Under the pieces are notes generated by a model, which made no database searches, was not told the DNA's origin, and saw only the letters and a program-made list of their open reading frames with translations. From Bacteroidales bacterium (lineage in GTDB: Bacteria; Bacteroidota; Bacteroidia; Bacteroidales; UBA932): a stretch of DNA of 64,000 bases. This document shows, piece by piece, positions 53,333 through 61,004 of this stretch; the first letter of the stretch is position 1, and every line of letters starts with the position of its first letter. A program made the position numbers and the translations under genes. The stretch covers positions 434,001-498,000 of the forward strand of contig WOYW01000016.1 in NCBI GenBank assembly GCA_011620605.1, read 5' to 3'.

Positions 53333-53727
53333 TCTCCCTTTAGTCTCTTTCTTCGTTTTTCTTTTTCCAGGTATGTATCCCAGGCAACCGACCCGCCTTT
53401 GAGGTTGTAGATCACTTGGTACCCGTTTTTCAGCAGGAGCGCCGCCACATCTTTCACTTTACCGATACGGCAATATATATATAAGGTATCCGAGGCAGAG
53501 AGTTGATTGCGGACGTCTTCCAGAAAAAAAATATCTGTGGGTTGAATATTAACGGCTCCGGGAATGTGTTTGAATTGGTAGTCCTGTGCGTCCCGCAAAT
53601 CAAGAACCTGTGCCCGTGGATCTTCCGTGATCATTTGCAGGAAATCTGCGGGTTTTATGTGATAAACCTGTGATGCCAGCGGCAGAACAGAAATAATCAG
53701 CAATAAGGCAAAGAGAAAGCTTCTCAT
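53326..53727 (-). CDS. Secreted rhodanese-like protein, co-transcribed with tRNA-Lys
   Basis: 133 residues with signal MRSFLFALLLIISVLPLAS. A rhodanese domain: AQVLDLRDAQDYQFKHIPGA and the active Cys in LYIYCRIGKVKDVAALLL. It is probably a sulfur transferase or redox binding protein in the periplasm. Its ATG lies only 3 nt after the 3' end of tRNA-Lys on the same strand. RNase processing of the tRNA would leave an almost leaderless mRNA. Confidence 0.85.
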   Translation of the reverse strand: MRSFLFALLLIISVLPLASQVYHIKPADFLQMITEDPRAQVLDLRDAQDYQFKHIPGAVNIQPTDIFFLEDVRNQLSASDTLYIYCRIGKVKDVAALLLKNGYQVIYNLKGGSVAWDTYLEKEKRRKRLKGDH

Positions 53728-53730
53728 TTG

Positions 53731-53803
53731 TGACCTCGGAGGGGCTCGAACCCTCGACCCAATGATTAAGAGTCATTTGCTCTACCAACTGAGCTACGAA
53801 GTC
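53731..53803 (-). tRNA. tRNA-Lys(CUU)
   Basis: 73 nt: acceptor GACTTCG pairs with CGAGGTC (one U-G), normal D and T arms, anticodon CTT at plus-strand positions 53768-53770. CCA not encoded. The start is close to a -7 box 23 nt upstream. Confidence 0.93.
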
Positions 53804-53826
53804 TTAATAAATAACCGGAAGGGGTG

Positions 53827-53834
53827 CAAAGGTA
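53827..53834 (-). promoter_or_regulatory. -7 box of tRNA-Lys
   Basis: TACCTTTG on the minus strand, 23 nt before the tRNA 5' end, fits TAnnTTTG. No clear -33 TTG was seen. It would drive tRNA-Lys and the rhodanese gene. Confidence 0.5.
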
Positions 53835-53845
53835 ATGTTTTTTTC

Positions 53846-55189
53846 TTATTGTAGCAATACGGCATACGTTATGCGTACGTGGGGGGGCCTGTCGGAAAGG
53901 TTCCCGCACAGGACAGTATTGCGGTATGTGAAATTGTCTACATAATAGGTGCTGCTGTTGGAAGTAGAAGATGTTACAGAATAGACAGGCATGATCCACA
54001 AGTTGTCTTTTGCATCCAGGGTGTCGCTTTTTAATACTTTCTGCAGGTACGAGGTGATCTCAAAAGAGTAATGCCAGTGCGAACGGTTCATGGACCCGCC
54101 CGCCTTTTGATTGTATATATCCACGACCGGGCTGTAATAAAGGAGTGAGTCGTTGGACATGAGTTTGCACGGATACAACATATTAGGAGCGTTGTCGGCC
54201 ATGGTATAATCGCCGTCGGTCGGGATCTTTACGGGCATGATCAACTCGGCACGGGAGATCAGGATCCTTTCGGGATCAACGGGAGGTGATTGTGCCTGGC
54301 CCCAGGCTTTGATATCGGATACAAGGGCAGTTACGTCCAGGCAGGGTTTAACACCAGCAAGGCCCTCATAGTAAAGGGTTTCTGCAGGTTGTTCATTGGC
54401 AAGGCCTGAAGATTCATGAGAGGCTATGTTATAGTAGGTGCCGTAAACGTTAAAGTAATAGGTGAGCAGGCTGTCACCGCCGCCCGATTTGTAATTCAGG
54501 TAAATGCTGGCGTCGGCAATATTCATGTAATTGATCCTGCCGCCTTTTTGGGAAGCACTGTATTTTTCGGTTGTAAAGAACAAGCCTTTGTATTTTGCCG
54601 TAAAAGCTTCCGTACTGTCCCGTTCAACGGAATCTGCCTGGAGCAGTTCGTAGGCAAAAGATTCTTTGAAATCAATCCGCAGGGTGTCGCCTCCCATGTA
54701 TATAAGTCCCGGTTTGCTTACCGGGAGGGGGTCTATGTATTCTTCCGAAAAGGAATCAGGGTATATCTGCAGATGGTCCAGGTCTTTGATCAGTCTGTAT
54801 ACGTATACATTCTGGGGCATGTAACGGTCGTCTTCCTGAAAGACCGTAAAACCGCTCATAGGAATGTTTACAAACATATTGTCCACCACGGGATCTTCCC
54901 CGTATTCTTCCTGATATGAATAAGGAGCAAACTGGACAAGACCCGAGGAAGTCGTGTTCCCAAAGACAGGGGAATTAACGGATCCAAATTCAAGGTATGA
55001 GGGTACCGCCATATTCATGCTGTCGGCGACAGCCGTAAACATGGGAGCATCAAAGTCCTGTGTGTGAATGTAGATCACCTGGTTGGACGGTATGAACCCC
55101 GAACCCATACGGTTATCCACCGGGATACAGGAAGTTAGGGTGAAAAAGAAAATGGCAGAAAGAAAGATGCTACGGGCCCTGATCGTCAT
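53846..55189 (-). CDS. DUF4270 lipoprotein
   Basis: 447 residues with a lipoprotein signal (FLSAIFFFTLTSCIPVDN). DUF4270-like: YIHTQDFDAPMFTAVADSM and SVNSPVFGNTTSSGLVQFAP near the N-terminus, then beta-rich repeats. Bacteroidota commonly code this family beside a GT5 starch-synthase-like protein, as here (4 bp overlap). The function is not known; it is probably an outer-membrane lipoprotein. Confidence 0.88.
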   Translation of the reverse strand: MTIRARSIFLSAIFFFTLTSCIPVDNRMGSGFIPSNQVIYIHTQDFDAPMFTAVADSMNMAVPSYLEFGSVNSPVFGNTTSSGLVQFAPYSYQEEYGEDPVVDNMFVNIPMSGFTVFQEDDRYMPQNVYVYRLIKDLDHLQIYPDSFSEEYIDPLPVSKPGLIYMGGDTLRIDFKESFAYELLQADSVERDSTEAFTAKYKGLFFTTEKYSASQKGGRINYMNIADASIYLNYKSGGGDSLLTYYFNVYGTYYNIASHESSGLANEQPAETLYYEGLAGVKPCLDVTALVSDIKAWGQAQSPPVDPERILISRAELIMPVKIPTDGDYTMADNAPNMLYPCKLMSNDSLLYYSPVVDIYNQKAGGSMNRSHWHYSFEITSYLQKVLKSDTLDAKDNLWIMPVYSVTSSTSNSSTYYVDNFTYRNTVLCGNLSDRPPHVRITYAVLLQ

Positions 55190-56013
55190 TTGGTTTCTAA
55201 AATTTTGTCGTAAAAACGGTTGTAATCCGTGATATATGTGCTTTCAGGGTCTTGCGGATCTATGAACGGGAGAACGGGAAGTCCCAGGCTTTCAGCATAG
55301 TCGGTTAGCGAAGTGTCAACATCCGGGTTGGCCAGAACAACGCCATCGGCATACTGAATGGCTGTCTTTGCCAGGTTCACGGCGTTGGGTTCCGCCAGAA
55401 ATTCCACGTCCTTGGGTTTTATGCCGCCTGTAAGAACCTTGGAACGCATATTCTCGTTAAAAGTTTCAGTGGTCAGATCGTTGTATAAAGACAGAACCAC
55501 TTTGGCGTTTGTGAAGAGCGGGTCGTTGCGGTAAACTTTTTTTAGGTACAGGGGCAACAGGTGGCTGAGCCATCCGTGACAATGTACCAGGGTAGGCTTC
55601 CAGCGCAGTTTCTTCACGGTTTCCAAGACTCCCCGAGCAAAAAATATGCCCCGTTCATCATTGTCGGCAAAAAACCTTTCTTTTTCGTCTCTGTATATGA
55701 ATTTTCTCTGGAAATAATCTTCGTTGTCAATGAAATAGACTTGCATCCTGGCAGCTGAGATAGAAGCTACCTTTATGATAAGGGGACGGTCTATATCTTT
55801 GATAATGATGTTCATCCCGGACAGGCGAATGACTTCGTGAAGCTGATTGCGACGTTCGTTTATGCTTCCGTATTTAGGCATGAAGGAACGGATCTCACCG
55901 CCGGCTTCCTGAATGGCCTGTGGTAAATGCCGTCCTATGTAAGACATATCTGTCTGCGGCAGAAACGGGAATATCTCCGAGCTCACATACAGGATCTTTT
56001 TTGCTTTGGACAT
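55186..56013 (-). CDS. GT5 starch/glycogen-synthase-like protein, N-terminal part only
   Basis: 275 residues. It matches only the first Rossmann domain of glycogen synthase: LYVSSEIFPFLPQTDMSYIG, GGEIRSFMPKYGSINERRNQ and PTLVHCHGWLSHLLPLYL. It lacks the second domain with the catalytic E-X7-E region. The length and DUF4270 partnership look normal for Bacteroidota rather than a truncation. It starts MSKAKKILYVSS; a divergent ftsX gene starts 75 bp away. Its sugar substrate is not known. Confidence 0.85.
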   Translation of the reverse strand: MSKAKKILYVSSEIFPFLPQTDMSYIGRHLPQAIQEAGGEIRSFMPKYGSINERRNQLHEVIRLSGMNIIIKDIDRPLIIKVASISAARMQVYFIDNEDYFQRKFIYRDEKERFFADNDERGIFFARGVLETVKKLRWKPTLVHCHGWLSHLLPLYLKKVYRNDPLFTNAKVVLSLYNDLTTETFNENMRSKVLTGGIKPKDVEFLAEPNAVNLAKTAIQYADGVVLANPDVDTSLTDYAESLGLPVLPFIDPQDPESTYITDYNRFYDKILETK

Positions 56014-56068
56014 AAGGCTTTTACCCAGTTAAAACATACAAAGATAGCAAAAATTCTTATACTTTCAT

Positions 56069-56076
56069 TATCTTTG
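56069..56076 (+). promoter_or_regulatory. -7 box of the ftsX-uppP-lpxH operon
   Basis: TATCTTTG, 12 nt before ATG 56089. It supports this start over longer in-frame ones. Confidence 0.5.
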
Positions 56077-56088
56077 AATTTCGAAATT

Positions 56089-56979
56089 ATGGCTCAGCAA
56101 GAGAAAAATATTATCAACCAGCAACTTGTTCAATCCTATTTATCTTCTGTCATTAGTATTGCCCTGGTACTTTTATTGATGGGGATCACAGGTCTGCTGG
56201 CTGTCAACGCCAAGACTGTGTCTGACTATTTCAAGGAACACATAGGGGTAACGGTGATCTTGTCCACGGATGCGAAAGACGCAGATTCTACCCTGATCGT
56301 CAAACAAATGCTGGCGCAGGAGTATATTAACCGGGCCGTTCACGATGCTTCTTTTGTTTCACGTGAACAGGGCGCGCAGGAAATGGCTGAGTTGCTGGGT
56401 TCCGGGTTCCTGGATATTTTTGAATACAATCCCCTGCCGGCTTCCGTTGAATTGAGACTCAACGCTCCTTATGTACATAATGACAGTATAGCGGTTCTGG
56501 AATCTCATCTGGCTAAATTCAGGCACATTGAAGAAGTGTCGTACCAGGCACCGCTGATCTCCCTGATAAATAGAAATCTGAGAAATATTGGTATGGTGCT
56601 TGGGGTGATCATACTGGTACTTTTAATTATATCTTTTGCGTTGATCCATAACACCATAAGACTCTCTGTGTATGCCCGCCGGTTTACCATATACACCATG
56701 AGGTTGGTGGGTGCTACCAAGCGGTTTATCCGCAAGCCTTTCATGCTCCAGGCCTTCATACAGGGCTTTATTGCATCGCTGATCGCCATTTTGTTGCTCA
56801 TAGGGCTCCTGTACCTGTTGCAGCGCGAATTTCCGGGCATATTGATGCTCGTTTCACCGTATATGTTCCTGGCAGTGGCAGGAGCTATCCTGATTACCGG
56901 GATATTGTTATGCCGGATATCTACCTTTTTTGTCGTTAACAGTGTCGTGAAGCTCAAGGCTTCCGCCTTTTATTATTGA
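56089..56979 (+). CDS. ftsX: Cell division protein FtsX
   Basis: 296 residues with four membrane helices: VISIALVLLLMGITGLLAVN at the N-terminus, then a periplasmic loop (DAKDADSTLIVKQM...) and three helices in the C-terminal half. FtsX with FtsE regulates septal wall hydrolases; ftsE is not in the window. ATG 56089 gives a normal cytoplasmic N-terminus. It begins a plus-strand operon with DUF3098, uppP and lpxH. Confidence 0.92.
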   Translation: MAQQEKNIINQQLVQSYLSSVISIALVLLLMGITGLLAVNAKTVSDYFKEHIGVTVILSTDAKDADSTLIVKQMLAQEYINRAVHDASFVSREQGAQEMAELLGSGFLDIFEYNPLPASVELRLNAPYVHNDSIAVLESHLAKFRHIEEVSYQAPLISLINRNLRNIGMVLGVIILVLLIISFALIHNTIRLSVYARRFTIYTMRLVGATKRFIRKPFMLQAFIQGFIASLIAILLLIGLLYLLQREFPGILMLVSPYMFLAVAGAILITGILLCRISTFFVVNSVVKLKASAFYY

Positions 56980-56986
56980 TGTGCTC

Positions 56987-57262
56987 ATGAAAAAAAACAA
57001 GGGAAATCAAAAAGTAACTGAAGCCGCATTCGCTATGCCTCTGAAGAATGTGTACCTGCTGTTGATCGGCCTGGCCGTCATCGCCCTGGGTTTTGTATTA
57101 CTGGCCGGGGGCGGTTCCGACAATCCGCAGGTATTTCGGGAAGAGGCCATGTTCAGTTTTCGCAGGATGGTCTTAGCTCCCCTGCTTATATGCGGTGGCT
57201 TTGTTTTTGAGATCATAGCCATTATGAAGGTCAGGAAACAAAAAGAAGATGAACGGGTTTGA
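56987..57262 (+). CDS. DUF3098 small membrane protein
   Basis: About 91 residues with two membrane helices (VYLLLIGLAVIALGFVLLAG and RMVLAPLLICGGFVFEIIAI). DUF3098 is found between ftsX and uppP in Bacteroidota. Its function is not known. ATG 56987 preferred over GTG 56981. It overlaps uppP by 14 bp. Confidence 0.87.
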   Translation: MKKNKGNQKVTEAAFAMPLKNVYLLLIGLAVIALGFVLLAGGGSDNPQVFREEAMFSFRRMVLAPLLICGGFVFEIIAIMKVRKQKEDERV

Positions 57263-58055
57263 AGCATTGGTGCTGGGACTTGTTCAGGGGCTTACCGAAT
57301 TTCTTCCGGTAAGCAGCAGCGGTCACCTGGTAATTGTTAAGAATCTTTTTGGAATAGAAACGACGGACGCCTCGTTCGAGATCATAGTGCATGTTGCGAC
57401 CGTGTTAAGCACCGTGACGGTGTTATGGAAACCTTTGTGGAAAATGATACGGGATACTCTTGGTTTCAAAAGGACCGAGGCAACCGGCATGGCGCTCCGG
57501 ATACTTTTTTCCACATTGCCTGTACTTGTTGTGGGATTGTTATTCAAAGACAGGATCGAGGCCCTCTTTACCGGCGGACTTTCTATTGTGGGCTGGATGT
57601 TGTTGCTAACAGCTGCACTATTGCTTTTGGCCCAGTGGCTTTCGGGGATCAGGCAAAAACAGGGGAGCACACATCCCATAGGATACCAGGATGCTTTTTT
57701 GATGGGGATTGCACAGGCTTTTGCCGTAATTCCGGGGTTGTCCCGATCGGGAGCGACTATTGCCACGGGATTATCCCTGGGAGGACACAAAGACAAAATC
57801 GCTCCTTTTTCATTTATGATGGTATTGATTCCCGTATTGGGAGAAACATTTTTGGAAATTCTTTCGGGGGGCTTTGCCCCGGCCGTGACAGGGATCCCTT
57901 TTCACGCGCTGCTTATAGGATTTGTGTCGGCGTTTGTTTCCGGGGCGCTGGCTTGTAAGTTTATGATAGCCATTGTCCGCAAGGTGAAATTTACATGGTT
58001 TGCTGTTTACTGTCTGCTGGTGGGACTGGCTTGTCTTATAGTGCCTTTGATATGA
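57249..58055 (+). CDS. uppP: Undecaprenyl-diphosphatase
   Basis: 268 residues with about eight membrane helices. Recycles undecaprenyl diphosphate for cell-wall and LPS synthesis. The signature LPVSSSGHLVIVKNLFGIE and the arginine-containing VIPGLSRSGATIATGLSLG are both present. It overlaps DUF3098 by 14 bp and lpxH by 4 bp (ATGA). Confidence 0.96.
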   Translation: MNGFEALVLGLVQGLTEFLPVSSSGHLVIVKNLFGIETTDASFEIIVHVATVLSTVTVLWKPLWKMIRDTLGFKRTEATGMALRILFSTLPVLVVGLLFKDRIEALFTGGLSIVGWMLLLTAALLLLAQWLSGIRQKQGSTHPIGYQDAFLMGIAQAFAVIPGLSRSGATIATGLSLGGHKDKIAPFSFMMVLIPVLGETFLEILSGGFAPAVTGIPFHALLIGFVSAFVSGALACKFMIAIVRKVKFTWFAVYCLLVGLACLIVPLI

Positions 58056-58825
58056 GCAAATATTACTTTACTGCCGATGTACACCTGGGATTGAAAAAAG
58101 GTGATCCCGCCGAAAGAGAACGGCGTTTCATCCGTTTTCTGGACAGCCTGGAAGAAGACACTGCCGGCCTTTTTCTGCTGGGAGACATCTTTGACTTCTG
58201 GTATGATTACAAATATGTGATCCCCAGGGGTTATACGCGGACTCTGGGTGCCCTGGCACGTGTTCGTGACCGGGGGATCCCTGTACATTTCTTTGTGGGA
58301 AATCACGACCTGTGGACATTCGGATACCTGGAAGAAGAATTGGGTATGCAGGTCCATCGCAGGGAGTTGTACATTCAATTGGAAGGAAAAAATTTTCTTT
58401 TGGGACACGGGCACCGAATGGGGCGTTATCCTTTAAAAATAAGATTTTTGCACGGTATGTTCCACAACCGCTTTTTACAAATCCTTTTTAGCGCACTTCA
58501 TCCCAGGTGGGCTTTTGCCCTGGCCCACAAATGGTCCGTTCACAACAGGAACAATCATAAATCCTTACGTCGGTTTAGATGTCAGGAAGAACCGGTTTAC
58601 AAATACGCCGCCGCCTGTGAACGACCGATGGATTATTGCATAACCGGACACCTGCATACTTCCGGGCGTTGCCGGTTGCCGAACGGTGGGGAGCTTATTG
58701 TGCTGGAGGACTGGCTGTCAGTTGCCCCTGCGGGTTCCGTAAGGGGAGATATTGGTGTCTTTGGGGGGACCGAAAAGGGAGAAGTAGAGGTAATAAAAGC
58801 GCCCGTCGTGGTACATTCGGACTAA
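58052..58825 (+). CDS. lpxH: UDP-2,3-diacylglucosamine diphosphatase
   Basis: 257 residues from MSKYYFTADVHLGLKKG. Makes lipid X in lipid A synthesis. Metallophosphatase motifs: ADVHLG, LLGDIFDFWYDY, VGNHDLWTFGY, LGHGHRMG and ITGHLHT. The last 108 bp overlap the convergent DUF4294 gene on the other strand. ATG 58052 shares ATGA with the uppP stop. Confidence 0.95.
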   Translation: MSKYYFTADVHLGLKKGDPAERERRFIRFLDSLEEDTAGLFLLGDIFDFWYDYKYVIPRGYTRTLGALARVRDRGIPVHFFVGNHDLWTFGYLEEELGMQVHRRELYIQLEGKNFLLGHGHRMGRYPLKIRFLHGMFHNRFLQILFSALHPRWAFALAHKWSVHNRNNHKSLRRFRCQEEPVYKYAAACERPMDYCITGHLHTSGRCRLPNGGELIVLEDWLSVAPAGSVRGDIGVFGGTEKGEVEVIKAPVVVHSD

Positions 58826-59395
58826 TTCTTCCAGGATCTTGTCTTCACCGTATTTGTCATACGGCTTTTTCATGTCGGCCCCGAATATACGGGCTACCCC
58901 CTGCCAGAAAGAGGCGGTAAGACCTCCGCGGTAACTTTTGACTATCGCAAAGGAAGTCTGGCCGATCTCACGGTCTATCAGGCGCAAGAGCATACGGCCC
59001 TGGGAGAAGGTGAGTTTTTTCAACGGGGCTTCAAACTCGGCAAAAAGATCTTTTTCCGTCTGAGCCAGGAAACGTTCCTTTTCCATTGCCGAAAAATTGC
59101 TGATTGCCAGGATGCTGTCTGCCGTATCCATTCGTTGCCGGGCCTGGAGGGCAAAAGGATAAGCTCTGGCAAAATTATGAACGGTCCTGTAAAACTCACG
59201 CCAATTTTTGTCATTTTTCTTTGTGTCCCTGTTGTATACGTAAACGGGAGGCAATGATTCCACAAAGAGTGTGTCTCCGTTTTCAATGATATAGCTCATA
59301 AGATAACCGCGGCGCAAAGAATCGTTTTGTGCCTGCAGGATCAGAGGGGTCAGTGCATACAGGACCCAGAGAAAAATGCCGAACGTAGTTTTCAT
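58718..59395 (-). CDS. DUF4294 secreted protein
   Basis: 225 residues with signal TTFGIFLWVLYALTPLILQA. Mature part includes YIIENGDTLFVESLPPVYVY, RAYPFALQARQRMDTADSIL and LLRLIDREIGQTSFAIVKSY, which match my recollection of DUF4294. Unknown function. Its start overlaps the RsbW-like gene stop by 4 bp. The tail runs 108 bp into lpxH on the opposite strand. Confidence 0.85.
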   Translation of the reverse strand: MKTTFGIFLWVLYALTPLILQAQNDSLRRGYLMSYIIENGDTLFVESLPPVYVYNRDTKKNDKNWREFYRTVHNFARAYPFALQARQRMDTADSILAISNFSAMEKERFLAQTEKDLFAEFEAPLKKLTFSQGRMLLRLIDREIGQTSFAIVKSYRGGLTASFWQGVARIFGADMKKPYDKYGEDKILEELVRMYHDGRFYYLYFSLFGPPKDTNISPYGTRRGN

Positions 59396-59805
59396 TCAAC
59401 CTCCATGGAGAAGCAAAAAACGTTCCTGTTTTTTTCCCGTTTGTAAGACAATTCGTGAGTGAGGTTTCTGACCAGGTGAATGCCAAGGCCTCCAATGGGC
59501 CTTTCTTCGGCCGAAAGTGTCGTGTCGGCCTGGTCTTGTTCCAGGGGATTGAAAGGAATGCCTCCGTCATCCAGTGTGCCGGTGAATTTCTTGTCTGTCA
59601 GGCTCAATTCAACACGGATCCTGTCCGGCGGATCTGCAGGGCGGTATCCGTAAGAGACAATGTTGCTGAACATTTCGTCCAGGACCAGTTTGATCTTATA
59701 CTGCACGGGAACGGGGACCCGGCCGGATTCAAGAAATTCTTCGGTAACGTCCAGCAGCCTGGAAAGTTCAGACAATTTATTCTCCAGTTCCAAAGTGCGT
59801 TTCAT
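59392..59805 (-). CDS. RsbW-like anti-sigma ATPase/kinase
   Basis: 137 residues of the GHKL fold: helix with LVLDEMFSNIVSYGYRP (the N box), GTLDDGGIPFNP (the D box) and GGLGIHLVRNLTHELSY (the G box). In partner-switching systems such a kinase binds a sigma factor or phosphorylates an anti-antagonist. The phosphatase gene that would oppose it lies 11 bp upstream; no STAS antagonist is in the window. Overlaps DUF4294 by 4 bp. Confidence 0.9.
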   Translation of the reverse strand: MKRTLELENKLSELSRLLDVTEEFLESGRVPVPVQYKIKLVLDEMFSNIVSYGYRPADPPDRIRVELSLTDKKFTGTLDDGGIPFNPLEQDQADTTLSAEERPIGGLGIHLVRNLTHELSYKREKNRNVFCFSMEVE

Positions 59806-59816
59806 AACTATAAAAA

Positions 59817-60998
59817 TTATGTTCTTTTCACGACCAGTACGGTAATGTCATCGCTTTGCTCTTCGTCCCCGGCAAAGCGGGCCACATCCCCGGTAATGGT
59901 ACGGCACGTTATTTCAGAAGTGTCCCCGGCTGTCATTACATCCGGATCATTGAGCACTTTTTCGCGGAGCAGTTCCTGCAGCGTTTCAAAACCGTATTCT
60001 TCCTGGTTGGAGTTGAAGGCTTCCGTTACCCCGTCTGTATAAAGGACCAGAACATCGCCTTCCCGGAAAGGTATGCTGTGAGCGGTAAAATTAAATCCGT
60101 CCATTATTCCCAGAACGATGTTGCATGTCATTGGAAAGACTTCCATGGTTCCGTCCTTTCTGAGTAAAACGGGCGGATTGTGACCGGCGTTGACGAAATG
60201 CAGGGTGTCGTTCTCTTTGTCCATCATCCCGTAGAAAACGGTCACGAACATGGAGTTCACACTTTCCGTACACAACAGGTGGTTGACGTAATTCATACAT
60301 TCGGTAGGGGACATGCCTTTAAGCCCGGTGGCGCGGATCAGGGTACGGCTCACGGCCATAAAAATTGCGGCGGGGATTCCTTTGCCTGAGACGTCTCCAA
60401 TGACAAAACCCATCCGGTGATCGTCCATCAGGAAATAATCGTAGAAGTCCCCTCCGATCTGTTTTGCGGCATCCATGGAGCCATAAATGTCTGTCCAGCC
60501 CAGATCCGGGATCCTTTTGGGCAGGATGGCACGTTGGATCTCCCGGGCCACCAGCAGGTCGTGTTCTATGGACAACAGTTTGTCATGGTATGCCAGGCCT
60601 TCCCGGACGACGTTCAACTCGGCAATGGTTTTTTCAAGTGTCACTTCCAGGTCGGTAAAATCTACGGGTTTGGTAACAAAGTCAAAGGCTCCGCGGTTCA
60701 TGGCGGTGCGGATGTTTTCCATATCGCCGTATGCCGAACAGATGACGGTCTTGAGTAACGGGTTTTTCAGTTCCCTGACTTTGCTCAACAACGTCAGGCC
60801 GTCCATTTCGGGCATGTTGATATCACTCAGAATTATGGCTATTTCGGGTACTTCAATAAGTTTTGCCAATGCTTCCAGTCCGTTGAAGGCAAAATGGAAT
60901 TCATACTGACCGTTGCGGATTTGCCTGCGGAATTTCTGGTTGATCACAAATTGAAGATCAGTTTCGTCGTCTACTACCAAAATTTTTTCTGCTGCCAT
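59817..60998 (-). CDS. Response regulator with SpoIIE/PP2C phosphatase domain
   Basis: 393 residues. The receiver (about 1-125) has the phospho-Asp in IAIILSDINMPEMDGL. The PP2C-like domain shows GGDFYDYFLMDDHRMGFVIG, DVSGKGIPAAIF and YTDGVTEAFN metal sites. Phosphorylation by the sensor kinase upstream would switch the phosphatase, which acts on an antagonist of the RsbW-like protein. It starts 6 bp after the kinase gene stop and is followed 11 bp later by the RsbW-like gene. Confidence 0.95.
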   Translation of the reverse strand: MAAEKILVVDDETDLQFVINQKFRRQIRNGQYEFHFAFNGLEALAKLIEVPEIAIILSDINMPEMDGLTLLSKVRELKNPLLKTVICSAYGDMENIRTAMNRGAFDFVTKPVDFTDLEVTLEKTIAELNVVREGLAYHDKLLSIEHDLLVAREIQRAILPKRIPDLGWTDIYGSMDAAKQIGGDFYDYFLMDDHRMGFVIGDVSGKGIPAAIFMAVSRTLIRATGLKGMSPTECMNYVNHLLCTESVNSMFVTVFYGMMDKENDTLHFVNAGHNPPVLLRKDGTMEVFPMTCNIVLGIMDGFNFTAHSIPFREGDVLVLYTDGVTEAFNSNQEEYGFETLQELLREKVLNDPDVMTAGDTSEITCRTITGDVARFAGDEEQSDDITVLVVKRT

Positions 60999-61004
60999 TT
61001 ATTA

